From Flavobacteriales bacterium (lineage in GTDB: Bacteria > Bacteroidota > Bacteroidia > Flavobacteriales > Flavobacteriaceae), in assembly GCA_004214185.1 (NCBI GenBank), contig SGZG01000004.1, positions 1 to 59,459 of the forward strand: 59,459 bases of DNA, given 5' to 3'. The notes below the pieces were generated by a model that searched no databases, had not been told where the DNA came from, and worked only from the letters and a program-made list of their open reading frames with translations. Position numbers and translations under genes: made by a program. Shown piece by piece: positions 46,478 to 56,913 of this stretch. The first letter of the stretch is position 1; each line of letters opens with the position of its first letter.

Positions 46478-47333
46478 TATTATTAGTTCCTTTTTTTGAA
46501 TATATCATCAAGGTAATTCCGATAATTACAAAAGGAATACTTAGCCATTGCCCGGTTGATAAAATACCTAAACTTTCTTCAAAACCACCTTGACTTTCTT
46601 TAACATTTTCAACAAGAATCCTTATTGAAAACAAACAAGTTAGAAATAAACCGAAAATGAATCCTTTACTTTTTTTCAAATCAGTTTTCCAATAAATATT
46701 CCACAAAATAATAAATAAAATAAGGTATCCAAAAGCTTCGTAAAGTTGAGCTGGATGCCTAGGAAAAATTTCACCATTATTTTTGAATACTACACCAAAA
46801 TTTGAATTCGTGTAATTACCAACAATTTCAGAATTGAAAAAATTTCCAATTCTTACAAACATTCCACCAATTGAAATTGGAATAACAATTCTATCAAAAA
46901 TCCACAGTACAGAATCGTACTTAAATTTATATTTATATATAAACATGGCAGTTATAATACCGATTGTAGCCCCGTGACTAGCTAATCCTCTGTAACCAGA
47001 AAATTTATATCCGTCAATTAATCCAAATAACATTGAACTGTTAGCATCATTTTTAATAGGAAGTATGATTTCAATTAGATTGTTTTGAAAATAGTCCCAA
47101 TTGTAAAAAAACACTTCTCCTAACCTTGCGCCAATCAATGTTCCAAATACAACATAAATGAATAATGGTTCAACAAGAGAGATTGGTTTGTTATCGTTTT
47201 TATATATTTTTTGAACTATATAATAACCAAGCGAAAAAGCTATTATAAACATAACACTATACCAATATATAGTTATGGGGCCAAGATTTAAAAAAACCTC
47301 ATTTGGAGCCCAGTCAATTTTAAATGAAAACAT
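46470..47333 (-). CDS. lgt: Prolipoprotein diacylglyceryl transferase
   Basis: 287 aa from the ATG at 47333. A longer frame reaching back into yidD would add a Lys/Arg-rich N-terminus and is not used, since Lgt begins with FKIDWAPNEVFLNLGPITIYWY, the normal family start. Seven transmembrane helices; the signature GGMFVRIGNFFNSEIVG and RHPAQLYEA, containing the essential Arg and Asn residues, are intact. Transfers diacylglycerol to the lipobox Cys of prolipoproteins such as those in this window. Last gene of the cysS-yidD-lgt operon. Confidence 0.95.
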   Translation of the reverse strand: MFSFKIDWAPNEVFLNLGPITIYWYSVMFIIAFSLGYYIVQKIYKNDNKPISLVEPLFIYVVFGTLIGARLGEVFFYNWDYFQNNLIEIILPIKNDANSSMLFGLIDGYKFSGYRGLASHGATIGIITAMFIYKYKFKYDSVLWIFDRIVIPISIGGMFVRIGNFFNSEIVGNYTNSNFGVVFKNNGEIFPRHPAQLYEAFGYLILFIILWNIYWKTDLKKSKGFIFGLFLTCLFSIRILVENVKESQGGFEESLGILSTGQWLSIPFVIIGITLMIYSKKGTNNIS

Positions 47334-47353
47334 AAAATTCTTTTTAGTTACTG

Positions 47354-47575
47354 CTAAGGTACGGGATCGTAACCATTTCCTCCCCAAGGATTACACTTTA
47401 TTATTCTTTTTATACTTATAAATGATCCTTTTATAAGTCCATGTTTAACTAACGATTGTTTTGCATACTCGGAACAAGTAGGAGTATATCTACAAGTTGA
47501 TGGTAGTAAAGGAGATATAAAATTTTGATAAAATTTAATTATAGCCAAAAAAGGAAATATAATTACTTTTTTCAT
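47354..47575 (-). CDS. yidD: Membrane protein insertion efficiency factor YidD
   Basis: 73 aa. The family signature is complete: [24 protein letters not shown] (spread over residues 15-39), then [24 protein letters not shown]. An amphipathic N-terminus attaches it to the inner membrane, where it aids YidC-dependent insertion. Usually it lies near rnpA/yidC; here it stands between cysS (4-bp overlap) and lgt (20 bp gap). ATG start. Confidence 0.95.
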   Translation of the reverse strand: MKKVIIFPFLAIIKFYQNFISPLLPSTCRYTPTCSEYAKQSLVKHGLIKGSFISIKRIIKCNPWGGNGYDPVP

Positions 47576-49059
47576 TTCATAATTTCAAAAGATGAGCTAC
47601 TTCCATCATCATTTAATTTTATACCTAAATTTAACAGTTCGTTCCTAATTTCGTCTGAAAGTTTGAAATTTTTTTCATTCCTAGCATTAGATCTAATCTT
47701 AATCAAAAGCTCAATTAATTCTTTTTGAGAGTTATGATCTGTTTTTTCATCAAGTTGTTGACTAAAACCTAAAATATCAAATAGCATAAACTTAAAAGTT
47801 GTTGAAATTTTATTTTTATCAGAACTGTTTAGGTTTTTAGACCCAATATTAACGCCATTTAAAAACTTTACACAATCAAATAGTTCTGCAATAAGCATGG
47901 GAGTATTGAAATCATCATTTAGTTTCTCGTAACAATTCGTAATCCAGTTGTCAACATTAAAATCAGATTTATTTTCATTTGATTTTAATGTTTCTATTAA
48001 ATTAAAAACTGATATAAGTTTTTTAAATCCTTTTTCGCTTGCCAATAAAGCTTTGTCACTAAGATCTAAAATACTTCTGTAGTGTGCTTGGTATATGAAA
48101 AATTTTACTGTATTCGGATCAAATTTTTTACTCAAAATTTTATTTTGACCATCAAAAATTTGAAACGGCAGTATAAAATTGTCCACTGATTTAGACATTT
48201 TTTTACCATTTAGAGTGAGCATATTAGTATGCATCCAATATTTAGCGGGATTACATCCGTCAATTGCCTCTGATTGTGCGATTTCACAATCGTGATGAGG
48301 AAATTTTAAATCAATACCACCTCCGTGAATGTCAAAAGATTCTCCAAGATATTTTTTACTCATCGAAGTACATTCTAAATGCCAGCCAGGAAATCCTTTT
48401 CCCCAAGGTGAATCCCAGTTCATTATATGATTTTTTTCAGCTTTTTTCCACAGAGCAAAATCTTGAGGATTTTTTTTATCAGAACTTCCGTCAAGATCTC
48501 TTGACTGATTCATCATTTCTTCAATTTTTCTTCCGCTTAATTTTCCATATTTTTTTGATTTATTGAACTCGCTTATATCAAAATAGACTGAACCATTTTT
48601 TTCATAGGCATAACCAGATGATATAATTTTTTTAATACTTTCAATTTGTTCAATAATATGTCCTGAAGCAGTTGGTTCTATATTTGGTGGTATAGTATTG
48701 AACTTATTCATTATTTGATGAAAATCTATGGTATATTTTTGAACAACTTCCATAGGTTCTAGTTTTTCAAGCCTTGCTTTTTTTGATATTTTGTCCTCGC
48801 CAGTATCATCTTCATTTTCTAAATGACCGACATCTGTCAAATTCCTTACATATCTAACTTTGAAGCCTAAATGAGTAAGGTATCTAAAAATTAAGTCGAA
48901 AGAAATAAAAGTTCTACAATTTCCTAAATGAGCATTACTGTATACAGTGGGCCCACATACATACATTCCAACATTGTTTTTTTCAATTGGGATAAAGCTT
49001 TCTTTTTTACCTGAAATTGAGTTATAAATTTTTAAATCTTTAGCTAAGTTTGAAATCAT
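47572..49059 (-). CDS. cysS: Cysteinyl-tRNA synthetase
   Basis: 495 aa, class I synthetase. [20 protein letters not shown] contains the first zinc Cys and the HIGH-equivalent [13 protein letters not shown] and [11 protein letters not shown] carry the other zinc ligands; [11 protein letters not shown] is the KMSKS motif. The C-terminal DALR-like helical region ends in [17 protein letters not shown]. Charges tRNA-Cys in the cytoplasm. A TAACTTTG box lies 36-43 bp upstream (minus strand). Its stop overlaps the yidD start. Confidence 0.96.
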   Translation of the reverse strand: MISNLAKDLKIYNSISGKKESFIPIEKNNVGMYVCGPTVYSNAHLGNCRTFISFDLIFRYLTHLGFKVRYVRNLTDVGHLENEDDTGEDKISKKARLEKLEPMEVVQKYTIDFHQIMNKFNTIPPNIEPTASGHIIEQIESIKKIISSGYAYEKNGSVYFDISEFNKSKKYGKLSGRKIEEMMNQSRDLDGSSDKKNPQDFALWKKAEKNHIMNWDSPWGKGFPGWHLECTSMSKKYLGESFDIHGGGIDLKFPHHDCEIAQSEAIDGCNPAKYWMHTNMLTLNGKKMSKSVDNFILPFQIFDGQNKILSKKFDPNTVKFFIYQAHYRSILDLSDKALLASEKGFKKLISVFNLIETLKSNENKSDFNVDNWITNCYEKLNDDFNTPMLIAELFDCVKFLNGVNIGSKNLNSSDKNKISTTFKFMLFDILGFSQQLDEKTDHNSQKELIELLIKIRSNARNEKNFKLSDEIRNELLNLGIKLNDDGSSSSFEIMK

Positions 49060-49094
49060 TATTGTTTAATTTAACATTTGCTATTCTATGGTTG

Positions 49095-49102
49095 CAAAGT
49101 TA
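49095..49102 (-). promoter_or_regulatory. Possible -7 box (TAACTTTG) for cysS-yidD-lgt
   Basis: On the minus strand TAACTTTG (complement of 49095-49102) fits TAnnTTTG and ends 35 bp before the cysS ATG. No clear -33 TTTG accompanies it. Confidence 0.4.
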
Positions 49103-49124
49103 ATTAAAGATAGATTATAAATCT

Positions 49125-50621
49125 TTAAAATTTAAAAATAAGAGATATGGTAGATATTGAATTGTTTAATTCTAAACTAGCTTTATCAACTAATCCCGAG
49201 TCAAAAAGCTGATAACTACTATTTTGTTGTAATGATTTGTGTGAAAAATTAATTATTGTGGATCCTAAGTCATAACCAAATCCAAATGATATTGAGCTAC
49301 TATTGTCAACTAAATTTTTGTAAGGACTTTCTATTGAATTGTAACCAGCCCTCAAACTAAGTTTATTCAACTTAAATTCTGAACCTATCCTAATATTTAG
49401 AGTATTCTGTAATTCTTTGGAAAACTCATTGTTTAAGTTTAAAAAATCTCCCTTAGGTTTAACTTTAGTTTTTGAGTAATCTTTAGATTCTAAATCTAAG
49501 CTGATTAAACCGAAATTTCCTAATACTAAAGCTGAGCTTAATGTGATTGATGAGGGTGATTTTATGTTATACTCGGGATATAAATTCGCCACTCTAGGAT
49601 CAATGATATCGGTGTAATAATTTCCATCAATATCAACTGTATTAGTTTCTAAATATTGTGATGTTTCATCGTAGAGAGTATACCAGGTTGGGGATTGATA
49701 AGAAAAACCAACTCTGAAATTGTCAAACTTTTTAATTGCTCCAAGCTGTAGGGAAAAACCATCTCCAATTGTTAATAATCTATCTTCATATAAAATTGAT
49801 TTTACAGCAGAATTTTCGTCAAAATTTGTTTCGAAATGATATAAATTATTTTCAATGTATACTTCGTGAATATTTAAATTTATTCCAAAGAAAAAATCTT
49901 CCTTAAAATTTACTGAAAAATTAAGGTTGTATTTATTGTTATAACCCTTAGAATTTTTTTGATGCTCTTGATTAACACCATTTTGATAACTTGCTAAAGA
50001 AAAAAAAGTATTATTGATTTCATCCCACTCTATGATATAACCTTGAAAAGCTAGAAATGCTTGCTGGGCAGGATAGCCATAATTTTCTCCAAGAAATCTA
50101 TAAACATAATTAACAGAATCATTACCAAGACTTAAATCACTTACCGTTAATCCATTAGAATTGTTTAGGAAAAAATTATCAATAGATGAAGAGTTATTAA
50201 TACCCTCAACATTTATTTTATCATAATATGAACTGTTTGTTTGAGCATTGATTCCAAAAGAAATTTTATTCAGATTTCCTTCCCCAAAATTTTTAAATAC
50301 CCAGACACCTCCAGCTTGGTTTACGCTAAATCTTCTATTTTGATTATTTAAAATATTTGAAAAATATGATGATTTAGTGGTTTTTTCATTATTAGAAAAG
50401 GTAATTCCAAATTCGTTGTTATTATAAACAGCACTTCCCGCAGGATTAATATTGATTGCAGATAAATCACCTCCTAAAGCTCCAAAGGCACCACCCATAG
50501 CTTGAAATCTTGCAGTTCCAATATAATTATCTGCTGTTATGTTTAAAATATCAGTTAGACTCTGAGTATAAATTGAAAACGGTAAGATAAAAAGTAAAAA
50601 TAATAACTTTAATTTGTTCAT
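49125..50621 (-). CDS. OmpP1/FadL family outer membrane protein
   Basis: 498 aa with a signal peptide (NKLKLLFLLFILPFSIYT, then Gln). The mature N-terminus contains TARFQAMGGAFGALGGDLSAININPAGSAVY (quoted in part; key points are FQAMGGAFGALGGDLS and NPAGSAVY), the conserved hatch region of FadL/TodX-type channels in Bacteroidetes. The rest is Ser/Asn/Tyr-rich alternating strands ending in a Phe (ISTISLIFKF), as expected for a beta-barrel recognised by BAM. Such proteins carry hydrophobic compounds over the outer membrane; the substrate is unknown. Downstream of the Tyr/Ser-rich lipoprotein by 11 bp. Confidence 0.87.
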   Translation of the reverse strand: MNKLKLLFLLFILPFSIYTQSLTDILNITADNYIGTARFQAMGGAFGALGGDLSAININPAGSAVYNNNEFGITFSNNEKTTKSSYFSNILNNQNRRFSVNQAGGVWVFKNFGEGNLNKISFGINAQTNSSYYDKINVEGINNSSSIDNFFLNNSNGLTVSDLSLGNDSVNYVYRFLGENYGYPAQQAFLAFQGYIIEWDEINNTFFSLASYQNGVNQEHQKNSKGYNNKYNLNFSVNFKEDFFFGINLNIHEVYIENNLYHFETNFDENSAVKSILYEDRLLTIGDGFSLQLGAIKKFDNFRVGFSYQSPTWYTLYDETSQYLETNTVDIDGNYYTDIIDPRVANLYPEYNIKSPSSITLSSALVLGNFGLISLDLESKDYSKTKVKPKGDFLNLNNEFSKELQNTLNIRIGSEFKLNKLSLRAGYNSIESPYKNLVDNSSSISFGFGYDLGSTIINFSHKSLQQNSSYQLFDSGLVDKASLELNNSISTISLIFKF

Positions 50622-50632
50622 TTAATAAAGAA

Positions 50633-51679
50633 TTATCTTTTTCCTCTACTTGTGCTTGAAGATGAACTTGATGATGATCTCGATCCTGACGAAATACTTC
50701 TTGAACTAGTATTAGATCTGAAATTAGATGAATTGTAAGACCTGTTTGAACTAGTGTAATTCGACCTGTTTGTAGACCTTCTAACAGTGTTGTTACTAGA
50801 ACTTGTTTTTGAGTTATATCTACTCATTTGAAAATTTGATTTTCCGTTCTGATTTCCTGCTCCTTTGTTAAAATCAATTTTTCTTCTGTTGTTATAAGAG
50901 TCATCAGTTCTGCTTTCTACTTTTTGTTGAACTCTATTGTTAAAGGTATAGTAAACTCTGTTATATGCTCTTGTGTTTATAGCATCTGATTTATCTTCTG
51001 ACTTTTTTTCGTCTAAATTCTTACGATTTTTGATTCTGCTTACATTGTACGTTGAAATATCTTTTCCATTGAAGGCTTTTTGATCAGATCTGTAGGTATT
51101 TCCTCTTTTATTTATTTTTGAATAATTTACTGAGCCTCTCCTTCCATTCATATAAGCAACGTTTCTGTTGTAATAATTGTTGTAAGAGTAGTAGGGGTAA
51201 TTATTGTAATATGGATTCCATCTGTAATAACTCCAGTAATTAAAATATGGGTAATAACTCCAACCATATGGTTCGTAACCAAAATATGGAGTTAACCAAG
51301 AATAGCTAAATGGATAATTATACCAACCTCTGTAACCAAAGTAGTATCTGTTGTATAATGAAGGGTAATTATAATTGTTAACGATTAAGTTAAATGACGA
51401 AGGATCGTCTCCCCACGATCCATAACTTTGATTGTAAATAAGATCTGTATCTGGATTAGAAATGTACGAATCAATATCAGTAAGTAGAACATCATCTGAA
51501 TCACTAGATTGGATATTTATTTCTTGAGCTTTTTGTGCAAAATAATCTTTGTAATATAAACCAGATTTAGATTTTACTTTATTTCCATAAATTGCATCGT
51601 CGTTTTCAGCGTTTAGGTTATTAAGTTGAGCACAACTTGTAAAAAAAATTAGAACAACTAAAATGGAAATGTATCTCAT
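50633..51679 (-). CDS. Tyr/Asn- and Ser/Arg-rich lipoprotein, unknown function
   Basis: 348 aa. Lipoprotein signal with FFTSC (Cys16). Residues about 85-190 are extremely rich in Tyr, Trp, Asn and Pro (for example YRWNPYYNNYPYYSYNNYY); the C-terminal third is Ser/Asn/Arg-rich and ends in a run of Ser with SRGKR. The middle is basic. No enzyme motif. Composition suggests a disordered, surface-exposed or envelope-associated protein, perhaps interacting with the barrel encoded 11 bp downstream. Divergent from proS. Start is ATG at 51679. Confidence 0.75.
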   Translation of the reverse strand: MRYISILVVLIFFTSCAQLNNLNAENDDAIYGNKVKSKSGLYYKDYFAQKAQEINIQSSDSDDVLLTDIDSYISNPDTDLIYNQSYGSWGDDPSSFNLIVNNYNYPSLYNRYYFGYRGWYNYPFSYSWLTPYFGYEPYGWSYYPYFNYWSYYRWNPYYNNYPYYSYNNYYNRNVAYMNGRRGSVNYSKINKRGNTYRSDQKAFNGKDISTYNVSRIKNRKNLDEKKSEDKSDAINTRAYNRVYYTFNNRVQQKVESRTDDSYNNRRKIDFNKGAGNQNGKSNFQMSRYNSKTSSSNNTVRRSTNRSNYTSSNRSYNSSNFRSNTSSRSISSGSRSSSSSSSSTSRGKR

Positions 51680-51746
51680 ATAAACAAATTATTTAATTAA
51701 TTTAGCATTACTTAAAAATAAACAATAATTATGCCATTAACAATTT

Positions 51747-53225
51747 ATGTCTAAAAAGTTAACAAAAAGAAGTGAGGATTATTCAAAGTGGTATAATGAG
51801 CTTGTAGTAAAAGCTGATTTAGCAGAAAACTCATCCGTTAGAGGTTGTATGGTTATCAAACCGTATGGTTACGCAATATGGGAAAAAATGCAAGCACAGT
51901 TGGATAAAATGTTTAAAGATACTGGTCATCAAAATGCGTACTTTCCATTGTTTGTTCCAAAAAGTTTATTTGAAGCTGAAGAAAAAAATGCTGAAGGTTT
52001 TGCTAAAGAATGTGCGGTTGTTACGCATTACAGACTTAAAAATGATAAAGAAAATTCTGGAAAATTAATTGTTGATGAAAATGCTAAACTAGAAGAAGAG
52101 TTGATCGTTAGACCTACTAGCGAAGCCATAATTTGGAATACTTATAAAAATTGGATTCAATCTTATCGAGACCTTCCTATACTCATCAATCAATGGGCTA
52201 ATGTGGTAAGGTGGGAAATGAGAACTAGATTGTTCTTGAGAACTGCTGAGTTTTTATGGCAAGAAGGTCATACCGCTCATGCCAATAAAGATGAGGCTTT
52301 AAGAGAAGCTGAGCTAATGAATAATATTTATTCAGACTTTGCTCAAAATTTCATGGGTATACCGGTAATTAAAGGTTTAAAATCTGAAAGTGAAAGATTT
52401 GCAGGTGCTGAAGAAACATACTGCATAGAGGCTCTAATGCAAGATGGGAAAGCGTTACAAGCTGGAACATCTCATTTTTTGGGACAAAACTTTGCTAAGG
52501 CATTTGATGTTAAATTTGCTAATAAGGAAGGTGAGTTAGATTATGTTTGGGCAACCTCATGGGGAGTTTCCACAAGGCTTATGGGAGCCTTAATTATGAC
52601 ACACTCTGATGATAATGGATTAGTTTTACCTCCCAAATTAGCACCTATTCAAGTTGTAGTTATTCCAATTTATCGTTCTGACGAACAACTTTATGAAATA
52701 ACCAAAAAAATTACTCCAATTTTAGATGAGCTAAAGAGAAAAAATATATCAGTTCTTTTTGACAATAGAGATACTCATAAACCAGGATACAAATTTAATG
52801 AACATGAAATTAAGGGAGTTCCTATTAGAATTGCAGTTGGTCCAAAAGATTTAGAAAATTCAACGTTAGAAATTTTTCGAAGAGATAAAATGAAAAAAGA
52901 ATTGATTGATTTTGACAAGATTTTTGACAAAATTGATTTTCTTCTTGAAGATATTCAAACTAATATTTTTAATAAAGCTCAGACCTTTACAAATGAAAAT
53001 ATTAGAATTGCTAATAGTTATGATGAATTTAAATCTATAATTAAAAATAAAGGTGGTTTCGTATCCGCTCACTGGGATGGATCTAATGAGACTGAAGAAA
53101 AAATAAAGAAAGAAACTAAAGCTACAATTAGATGTATACCAATTGATTCCCACAAAGAAAAAGGTTTATGTATGATTTCTGGAAAACCCTCCACTCAAAG
53201 AGTTTTGTTTGCTAAAGCATATTAA
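51747..53225 (+). CDS. proS: Prolyl-tRNA synthetase (archaeal/eukaryotic-like type)
   Basis: 492 aa, the short class without the INS editing domain. [34 protein letters not shown], and the class II motifs [16 protein letters not shown] (motif 2) and [28 protein letters not shown], then the anticodon-binding domain ([27 protein letters not shown]). Typical of Bacteroidetes, which use this form. The C-terminal zinc-like extension ends in [17 protein letters not shown] start. Confidence 0.96.
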   Translation: MSKKLTKRSEDYSKWYNELVVKADLAENSSVRGCMVIKPYGYAIWEKMQAQLDKMFKDTGHQNAYFPLFVPKSLFEAEEKNAEGFAKECAVVTHYRLKNDKENSGKLIVDENAKLEEELIVRPTSEAIIWNTYKNWIQSYRDLPILINQWANVVRWEMRTRLFLRTAEFLWQEGHTAHANKDEALREAELMNNIYSDFAQNFMGIPVIKGLKSESERFAGAEETYCIEALMQDGKALQAGTSHFLGQNFAKAFDVKFANKEGELDYVWATSWGVSTRLMGALIMTHSDDNGLVLPPKLAPIQVVVIPIYRSDEQLYEITKKITPILDELKRKNISVLFDNRDTHKPGYKFNEHEIKGVPIRIAVGPKDLENSTLEIFRRDKMKKELIDFDKIFDKIDFLLEDIQTNIFNKAQTFTNENIRIANSYDEFKSIIKNKGGFVSAHWDGSNETEEKIKKETKATIRCIPIDSHKEKGLCMISGKPSTQRVLFAKAY

Positions 53226-53243
53226 ATAAAACAAAAAAATTAA

Positions 53244-53275
53244 GTTGCAAGTTTGTATCCTTTGAATTACATTTG
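53244..53275 (+). promoter_or_regulatory. Promoter for tRNA-Glu (GTTG-N20-TACATTTG)
   Basis: TACATTTG at 53268-53275 matches the -7 box; the TTG of GTTG (53244-53247) sits 20 bp upstream as the -33 element. Predicted start near 53282, about 10 bases before the mature tRNA, which is a sensible 5' leader for RNase P. Confidence 0.65.
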
Positions 53276-53291
53276 CAATCGTTAAAATTTT

Positions 53292-53363
53292 GGCCCGTTC
53301 GTCTATCGGCTAGGACGCCAGGTTTTCATCCTGGTAAGAGGGGTTCGATTCCCCTACGGGCTA
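53292..53363 (+). tRNA. tRNA-Glu (anticodon TTC)
   Basis: Full cloverleaf: acceptor GGCCCGT/ACGGGCT (first pair G-T), D arm, anticodon stem CCAGG/CCTGG with loop TTTTCAT (anticodon TTC), T arm AGGGG-TTCGATT-CCCCT, discriminator A at 53363. CCA is not encoded. A promoter lies directly upstream, and rpsT starts 13 bp downstream, so the ribosomal protein may share the transcript. Confidence 0.97.
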
Positions 53364-53376
53364 CTAAATATAAAAT

Positions 53377-53631
53377 ATGGCTAATCATAAATCAGCGTTA
53401 AAGAGAATTAGAAGAAATGAAGCTGTAAGACTTAGAAATAAAGTACAGCACAAAGCTACAAGGAACGCTATTAAAAAGTTAAGAGAGCTTACATCCAAAA
53501 AGGAAGCAACAAAATTTTTCCCTACTGTGGTGTCTATGCTTGATAAGTTAGTTAAGAATAATATAATTCACGCTAATAAATCAGCAAACTTAAAATCGAA
53601 GCTTTCAAAAACTATTGCTTCTCTAAAATAA
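53377..53631 (+). CDS. rpsT: 30S ribosomal protein S20
   Basis: 84 aa, basic and helical. The start ANHKSALKRIRRNEAVRLRN and KSKLSKTIASL at the end are typical of S20, which binds 16S rRNA early in small-subunit assembly. ATG 13 bp after tRNA-Glu. Its TAA is 3 bp from the rho stop on the other strand; no terminator hairpin is seen between them. Confidence 0.96.
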   Translation: MANHKSALKRIRRNEAVRLRNKVQHKATRNAIKKLRELTSKKEATKFFPTVVSMLDKLVKNNIIHANKSANLKSKLSKTIASLK

Positions 53632-53634
53632 GTC

Positions 53635-55062
53635 TTAAGAATTCATTGAAATAAGAAACTCCTCATTGTTGAGTGACTTCTTAATTCTGTCATTTATAAA
53701 TTCCATAGCTTCTACAGGGTTCATATCAGCCAAATACTTTCTCATAATCCACATCCTTTGAACAGTATTTTCATCAAGTAGAAGATCATCTCTTCGAGTA
53801 CCAGATGAAACTAAATCAATTGCAGGGAATATTCTTCTGTTAGAAATTCTTCTATCTAATTGAAGTTCCATATTTCCTGTACCTTTAAACTCCTCAAAAA
53901 TTACCTCATCCATTTTAGATCCAGTTTCAGTTAATGCTGTTGCAATAATTGAAAGAGAACCACCTCCTTCAATATTTCTCGCAGCTCCAAAAAATCTTTT
54001 GGGTTTATGAAGAGCATTAGCATCAACACCACCACTTAAAATTTTTCCTGAAGCAGGTTGAACTGTATTATATGCCCTTGCAAGTCGCGTTATAGAATCT
54101 AGTAATATAACAACATCGTGACCACATTCAACTAATCTTTTAGCTTTTTCAAGAACAATATTAGCAACCTTTACGTGTCTGTCTGCAGGTTCATCAAAAG
54201 TAGAAGCAACAACTTCACCTTTAACATTTCTTTGCATATCAGTAACTTCTTCGGGTCTTTCATCAATTAATAAAATAATTTGGTAAACTTCAGGATGATT
54301 TGCTGCGATTGCATTTGCAACATCTTTAAGTAACATGGTTTTACCAGTTTTAGGTTGAGAAACAATCATTCCTCTTTGTCCTTTTCCTATGGGTGAAAAA
54401 AGGTCCATAACCCTAGTAGAAACAGTACTATTTTTCTCAGCAATATTAAATTTTTCGTTGGGGAATAAAGGAGTTAAGTGTTCAAATGAAACTCTGTCTC
54501 TAACAACATTAGGGCTTAATCCATTTATTTTTGAAACTTTAATAAGTGGGAAATATTTTTCTCCTTCCTTGGGAGGTCTTACGTGGCCTAAAACAGTATC
54601 ACCAGTTTTTAATCCAAATAACCTAACTTGTGATTGAGATACATAGATATCATCAGGAGATGTTAAATAGTTGTAGTCGGAAGATCTCAAAAAACCATAT
54701 CCCTCTTGCATAATATCTAATACACCCTCACTTTCAATTATACCATCGAATTCAAAATCTGGTTCTTTGTATCTATTTCTATTGTCTTTGTTGTGGTTTT
54801 TTTCTTTTTTGACAAATTTGTTTGAATTATTTCTATTGTTGTTTTTATCAATTTTATTAATATCAGATTTTTCAGATTCATCACTTTTTACTTGAGGTTT
54901 AGAATCTTTTTCTTTTAATTCTGGTTTTGATGCATAGTGATCAATTATTTTGTAAGCTAAATCTTGTTTTTTTAATCCAGAAATTTTTTCGATGCCAAGA
55001 TCAATTGCAATCTTCTGCAATTCTGATATTTTTTTTTCTTTTAAGGTTGAAATTTCAAACAT
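53635..55062 (-). CDS. rho: Transcription termination factor Rho
   Basis: 475 aa. The N-terminal Rho_N helix bundle ([18 protein letters not shown]) is followed by a roughly 50-residue Asn/Lys/Asp-rich insert (about residues 50-95) usual in Bacteroidetes, then the RNA-binding cold-shock-like domain with [15 protein letters not shown]. The ATPase has the P-loop [48 protein letters not shown] and the R-loop/Q-loop region [14 protein letters not shown]. Ring helicase that ends untranslated transcripts; in this window it would matter where convergent genes lack hairpins. ATG start. Confidence 0.97.
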   Translation of the reverse strand: MFEISTLKEKKISELQKIAIDLGIEKISGLKKQDLAYKIIDHYASKPELKEKDSKPQVKSDESEKSDINKIDKNNNRNNSNKFVKKEKNHNKDNRNRYKEPDFEFDGIIESEGVLDIMQEGYGFLRSSDYNYLTSPDDIYVSQSQVRLFGLKTGDTVLGHVRPPKEGEKYFPLIKVSKINGLSPNVVRDRVSFEHLTPLFPNEKFNIAEKNSTVSTRVMDLFSPIGKGQRGMIVSQPKTGKTMLLKDVANAIAANHPEVYQIILLIDERPEEVTDMQRNVKGEVVASTFDEPADRHVKVANIVLEKAKRLVECGHDVVILLDSITRLARAYNTVQPASGKILSGGVDANALHKPKRFFGAARNIEGGGSLSIIATALTETGSKMDEVIFEEFKGTGNMELQLDRRISNRRIFPAIDLVSSGTRRDDLLLDENTVQRMWIMRKYLADMNPVEAMEFINDRIKKSLNNEEFLISMNS

Positions 55063-55198
55063 TTATTTTGAGTTAATTATTTAAATAATGTGGGATATTT
55101 TTATAAAAAAAAGTGGAAATGATTTATAAAATCAATGTAAATATACAAATATTAATTTAGATTATATAAAATTGTATTTTTAATCTAAAAAAATAAAA

Positions 55199-55603
55199 AT
55201 GATTCAAAGAGTTCAGTCTATTTATATGTTAATTTTAGTTTTAACTAATCTATTAGTAATAATTTCCATTGATAGTAATCCTGAAATGTCTTTACCCGAA
55301 TCTTATTTTGGTTTCTTTAGACCCTATATAAACGATTACTTCTTTTCTGAAATTATTAGTGTTTTATTAATAATTAATATTTTTTTGTTTAAAAGACCAA
55401 ATCTTCAAATCAACTTTCTTCGAATTATAACACTTTCATTAATTTTTGGTTTATTAAACTTATTTGATGAGAGATCTTTTGAAAAATCAATTACTGATCC
55501 AGCTTTAATATATTTTTTAATTTCTTTTTTCTTTATAGTGTTGTCTATTAGATCAATAAAAAAAGATTTAAAAATTATTAGTTCTTCAAATAGAATTAGA
55601 TGA
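55199..55603 (+). CDS. DUF4293 family membrane protein
   Basis: 134 aa with four transmembrane helices. The N-terminus MIQRVQSIYMLILVLTNLL and the C-terminal SIRSIKKDLKIISSSNRIR match DUF4293, a family seen next to rho in many Flavobacteriia. Function unknown. Divergent from rho with a 136-bp AT-rich gap holding no other recognisable element; the last 18 bp overlap the convergent phosphodiesterase gene. Confidence 0.88.
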   Translation: MIQRVQSIYMLILVLTNLLVIISIDSNPEMSLPESYFGFFRPYINDYFFSEIISVLLIINIFLFKRPNLQINFLRIITLSLIFGLLNLFDERSFEKSITDPALIYFLISFFFIVLSIRSIKKDLKIISSSNRIR

Positions 55604-56101
55604 TTTTGATCTGTTTCCAAGTTCAATTACTTCCATATTTTCAATTTCATTGCCATTAATTTCAAATCTGACCATCGTTCTTTTTTTATGAAAACCATGC
55701 CTTCCTGCAGCACCTGGATTAATTAATAATACTTTATTTTCTTTATCGTATTTTACTTTTAAAATATGAGAATGACCACAAACTAAAATATTAGGTTTTT
55801 CAGTTTCAATAATTTTTTTTGTTTTTTTATTAAAGTATGGAGGATTTCCAGCAATATGAATCATTGAAACTTTTATTTTTTCACAAAAAAAAGAATTTGT
55901 TTCAGGTGAAACAGATCTAATTACATGATCGTCTATATTTCCATATACAGATTTAATTTTTGAGAATTTTTCAATTTCAGTTAAAATTTTGATATTTCCA
56001 ATATCTCCAGCGTGCCATACTTCATCTGTTTCTTTTACATATTTTAGAATTGTGTTATCAATGTGGCTATGAGTGTCGGATATTATTAGAATTTTTTTCA
56101 A
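55586..56101 (-). CDS. YfcE/MJ0936 family metallophosphoesterase
   Basis: 171 aa. Calcineurin-like phosphoesterase with all metal motifs in order: IISDTHSH, VWHAGDIGN, VYGNIDDH, MIHIAGNPPY, VCGHSHILK and LINPGAAGRHG. Cytoplasmic phosphodiesterase; the natural substrate of this family is uncertain. The start is TTG at 56101, giving KKILIISDTH at the correct distance from the first motif; no ATG is available. Its 3' end overlaps the DUF4293 gene by 18 bp on the other strand. Confidence 0.92.
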   Translation of the reverse strand: MKKILIISDTHSHIDNTILKYVKETDEVWHAGDIGNIKILTEIEKFSKIKSVYGNIDDHVIRSVSPETNSFFCEKIKVSMIHIAGNPPYFNKKTKKIIETEKPNILVCGHSHILKVKYDKENKVLLINPGAAGRHGFHKKRTMVRFEINGNEIENMEVIELGNRSKSSNSI

Positions 56102-56163
56102 TTAAAATTTTTTAAGAACTTTTTATTAAAGTTATATTTGAATGTAACAAAAATAATATTTCC

Positions 56164-56913
56164 TTGAGATACTTATTAGAACTTTCATATAATGGAACAA
56201 ACTTTCATGGTTGGCAACGTCAACCCAATGCCAAATCTGTTCAACAGACATTGGAGGATTGTTTTTCATTAATTTTTGATGAAAAAATATCTCTTGTTGG
56301 AGCTGGAAGAACTGATGCTGGTGTTCATGCAAAATACTTTTGTGCTCATTTTGATTACAACAAAAAAATAAGAAATAAAAAAAACTTGTTGTTTAAACTA
56401 AATTCATACTTAGAGGAGGATATTGTAATTCGAAATATTCATGAGGTTTCAGACTTTTTTCATGCAAGATTTGATGCAATTTCAAGATCATATGAATATT
56501 TTCTTACAATTTCTAAAGACCCTTTTTTAAATAATCTTTCTTATAATCTAAAAAAAGAGCTTGATTTCTCAAAAATGAACTTAGCAGCAATGTCACTATA
56601 TAAATACACTAATTTTAAGTGTTTTTCAAAGAGCAATACTGATGTAAAAACTTTTGAATGTAATATTACTAATGCCAAATGGGTTAATGAAAATGGTGTT
56701 TGGGTTTTTAAAATTTCTGCAAATAGATTCTTAAGAAACATGGTTAGAGCAATTGTAGGAACTTTAATTGAAATAGGACTAAACAAATATGATATTCAAC
56801 ATATTGAAAAAGTAATTAAAAGTAAAAACAGGCAAAATGCAGGTTATTCTGTTCCGGCACATGGTTTGTATCTAACCAATATAATTTATCCAGCTTTAAA
56901 TATAAATGAATAA
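56164..56913 (+). CDS. truA: tRNA pseudouridine synthase A
   Basis: 249 aa. Makes pseudouridine at positions 38-40 of the tRNA anticodon arm. ELSYNGTNFHGWQRQP opens the protein, the catalytic Asp51 is in GAGRTDAGVHA, then DFFHARFDAISRSYEYF and FKISANRFLRNMVRAIVGTL. Start TTG at 56164 places the N-terminal strand (RYLLELSY) correctly; no ATG lies upstream in frame nearby. The 3' end overlaps the ABC exporter ATG by 8 bp, so the two are coupled. Confidence 0.95.
   Translation: MRYLLELSYNGTNFHGWQRQPNAKSVQQTLEDCFSLIFDEKISLVGAGRTDAGVHAKYFCAHFDYNKKIRNKKNLLFKLNSYLEEDIVIRNIHEVSDFFHARFDAISRSYEYFLTISKDPFLNNLSYNLKKELDFSKMNLAAMSLYKYTNFKCFSKSNTDVKTFECNITNAKWVNENGVWVFKISANRFLRNMVRAIVGTLIEIGLNKYDIQHIEKVIKSKNRQNAGYSVPAHGLYLTNIIYPALNINE

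Noticed and set aside
47334-47387. Upstream extension of lgt by 18 codons
   Set aside because: It runs into yidD and precedes the conserved Lgt N-terminus; the ATG at 47333 fits the family and leaves a 20-bp gap to yidD.
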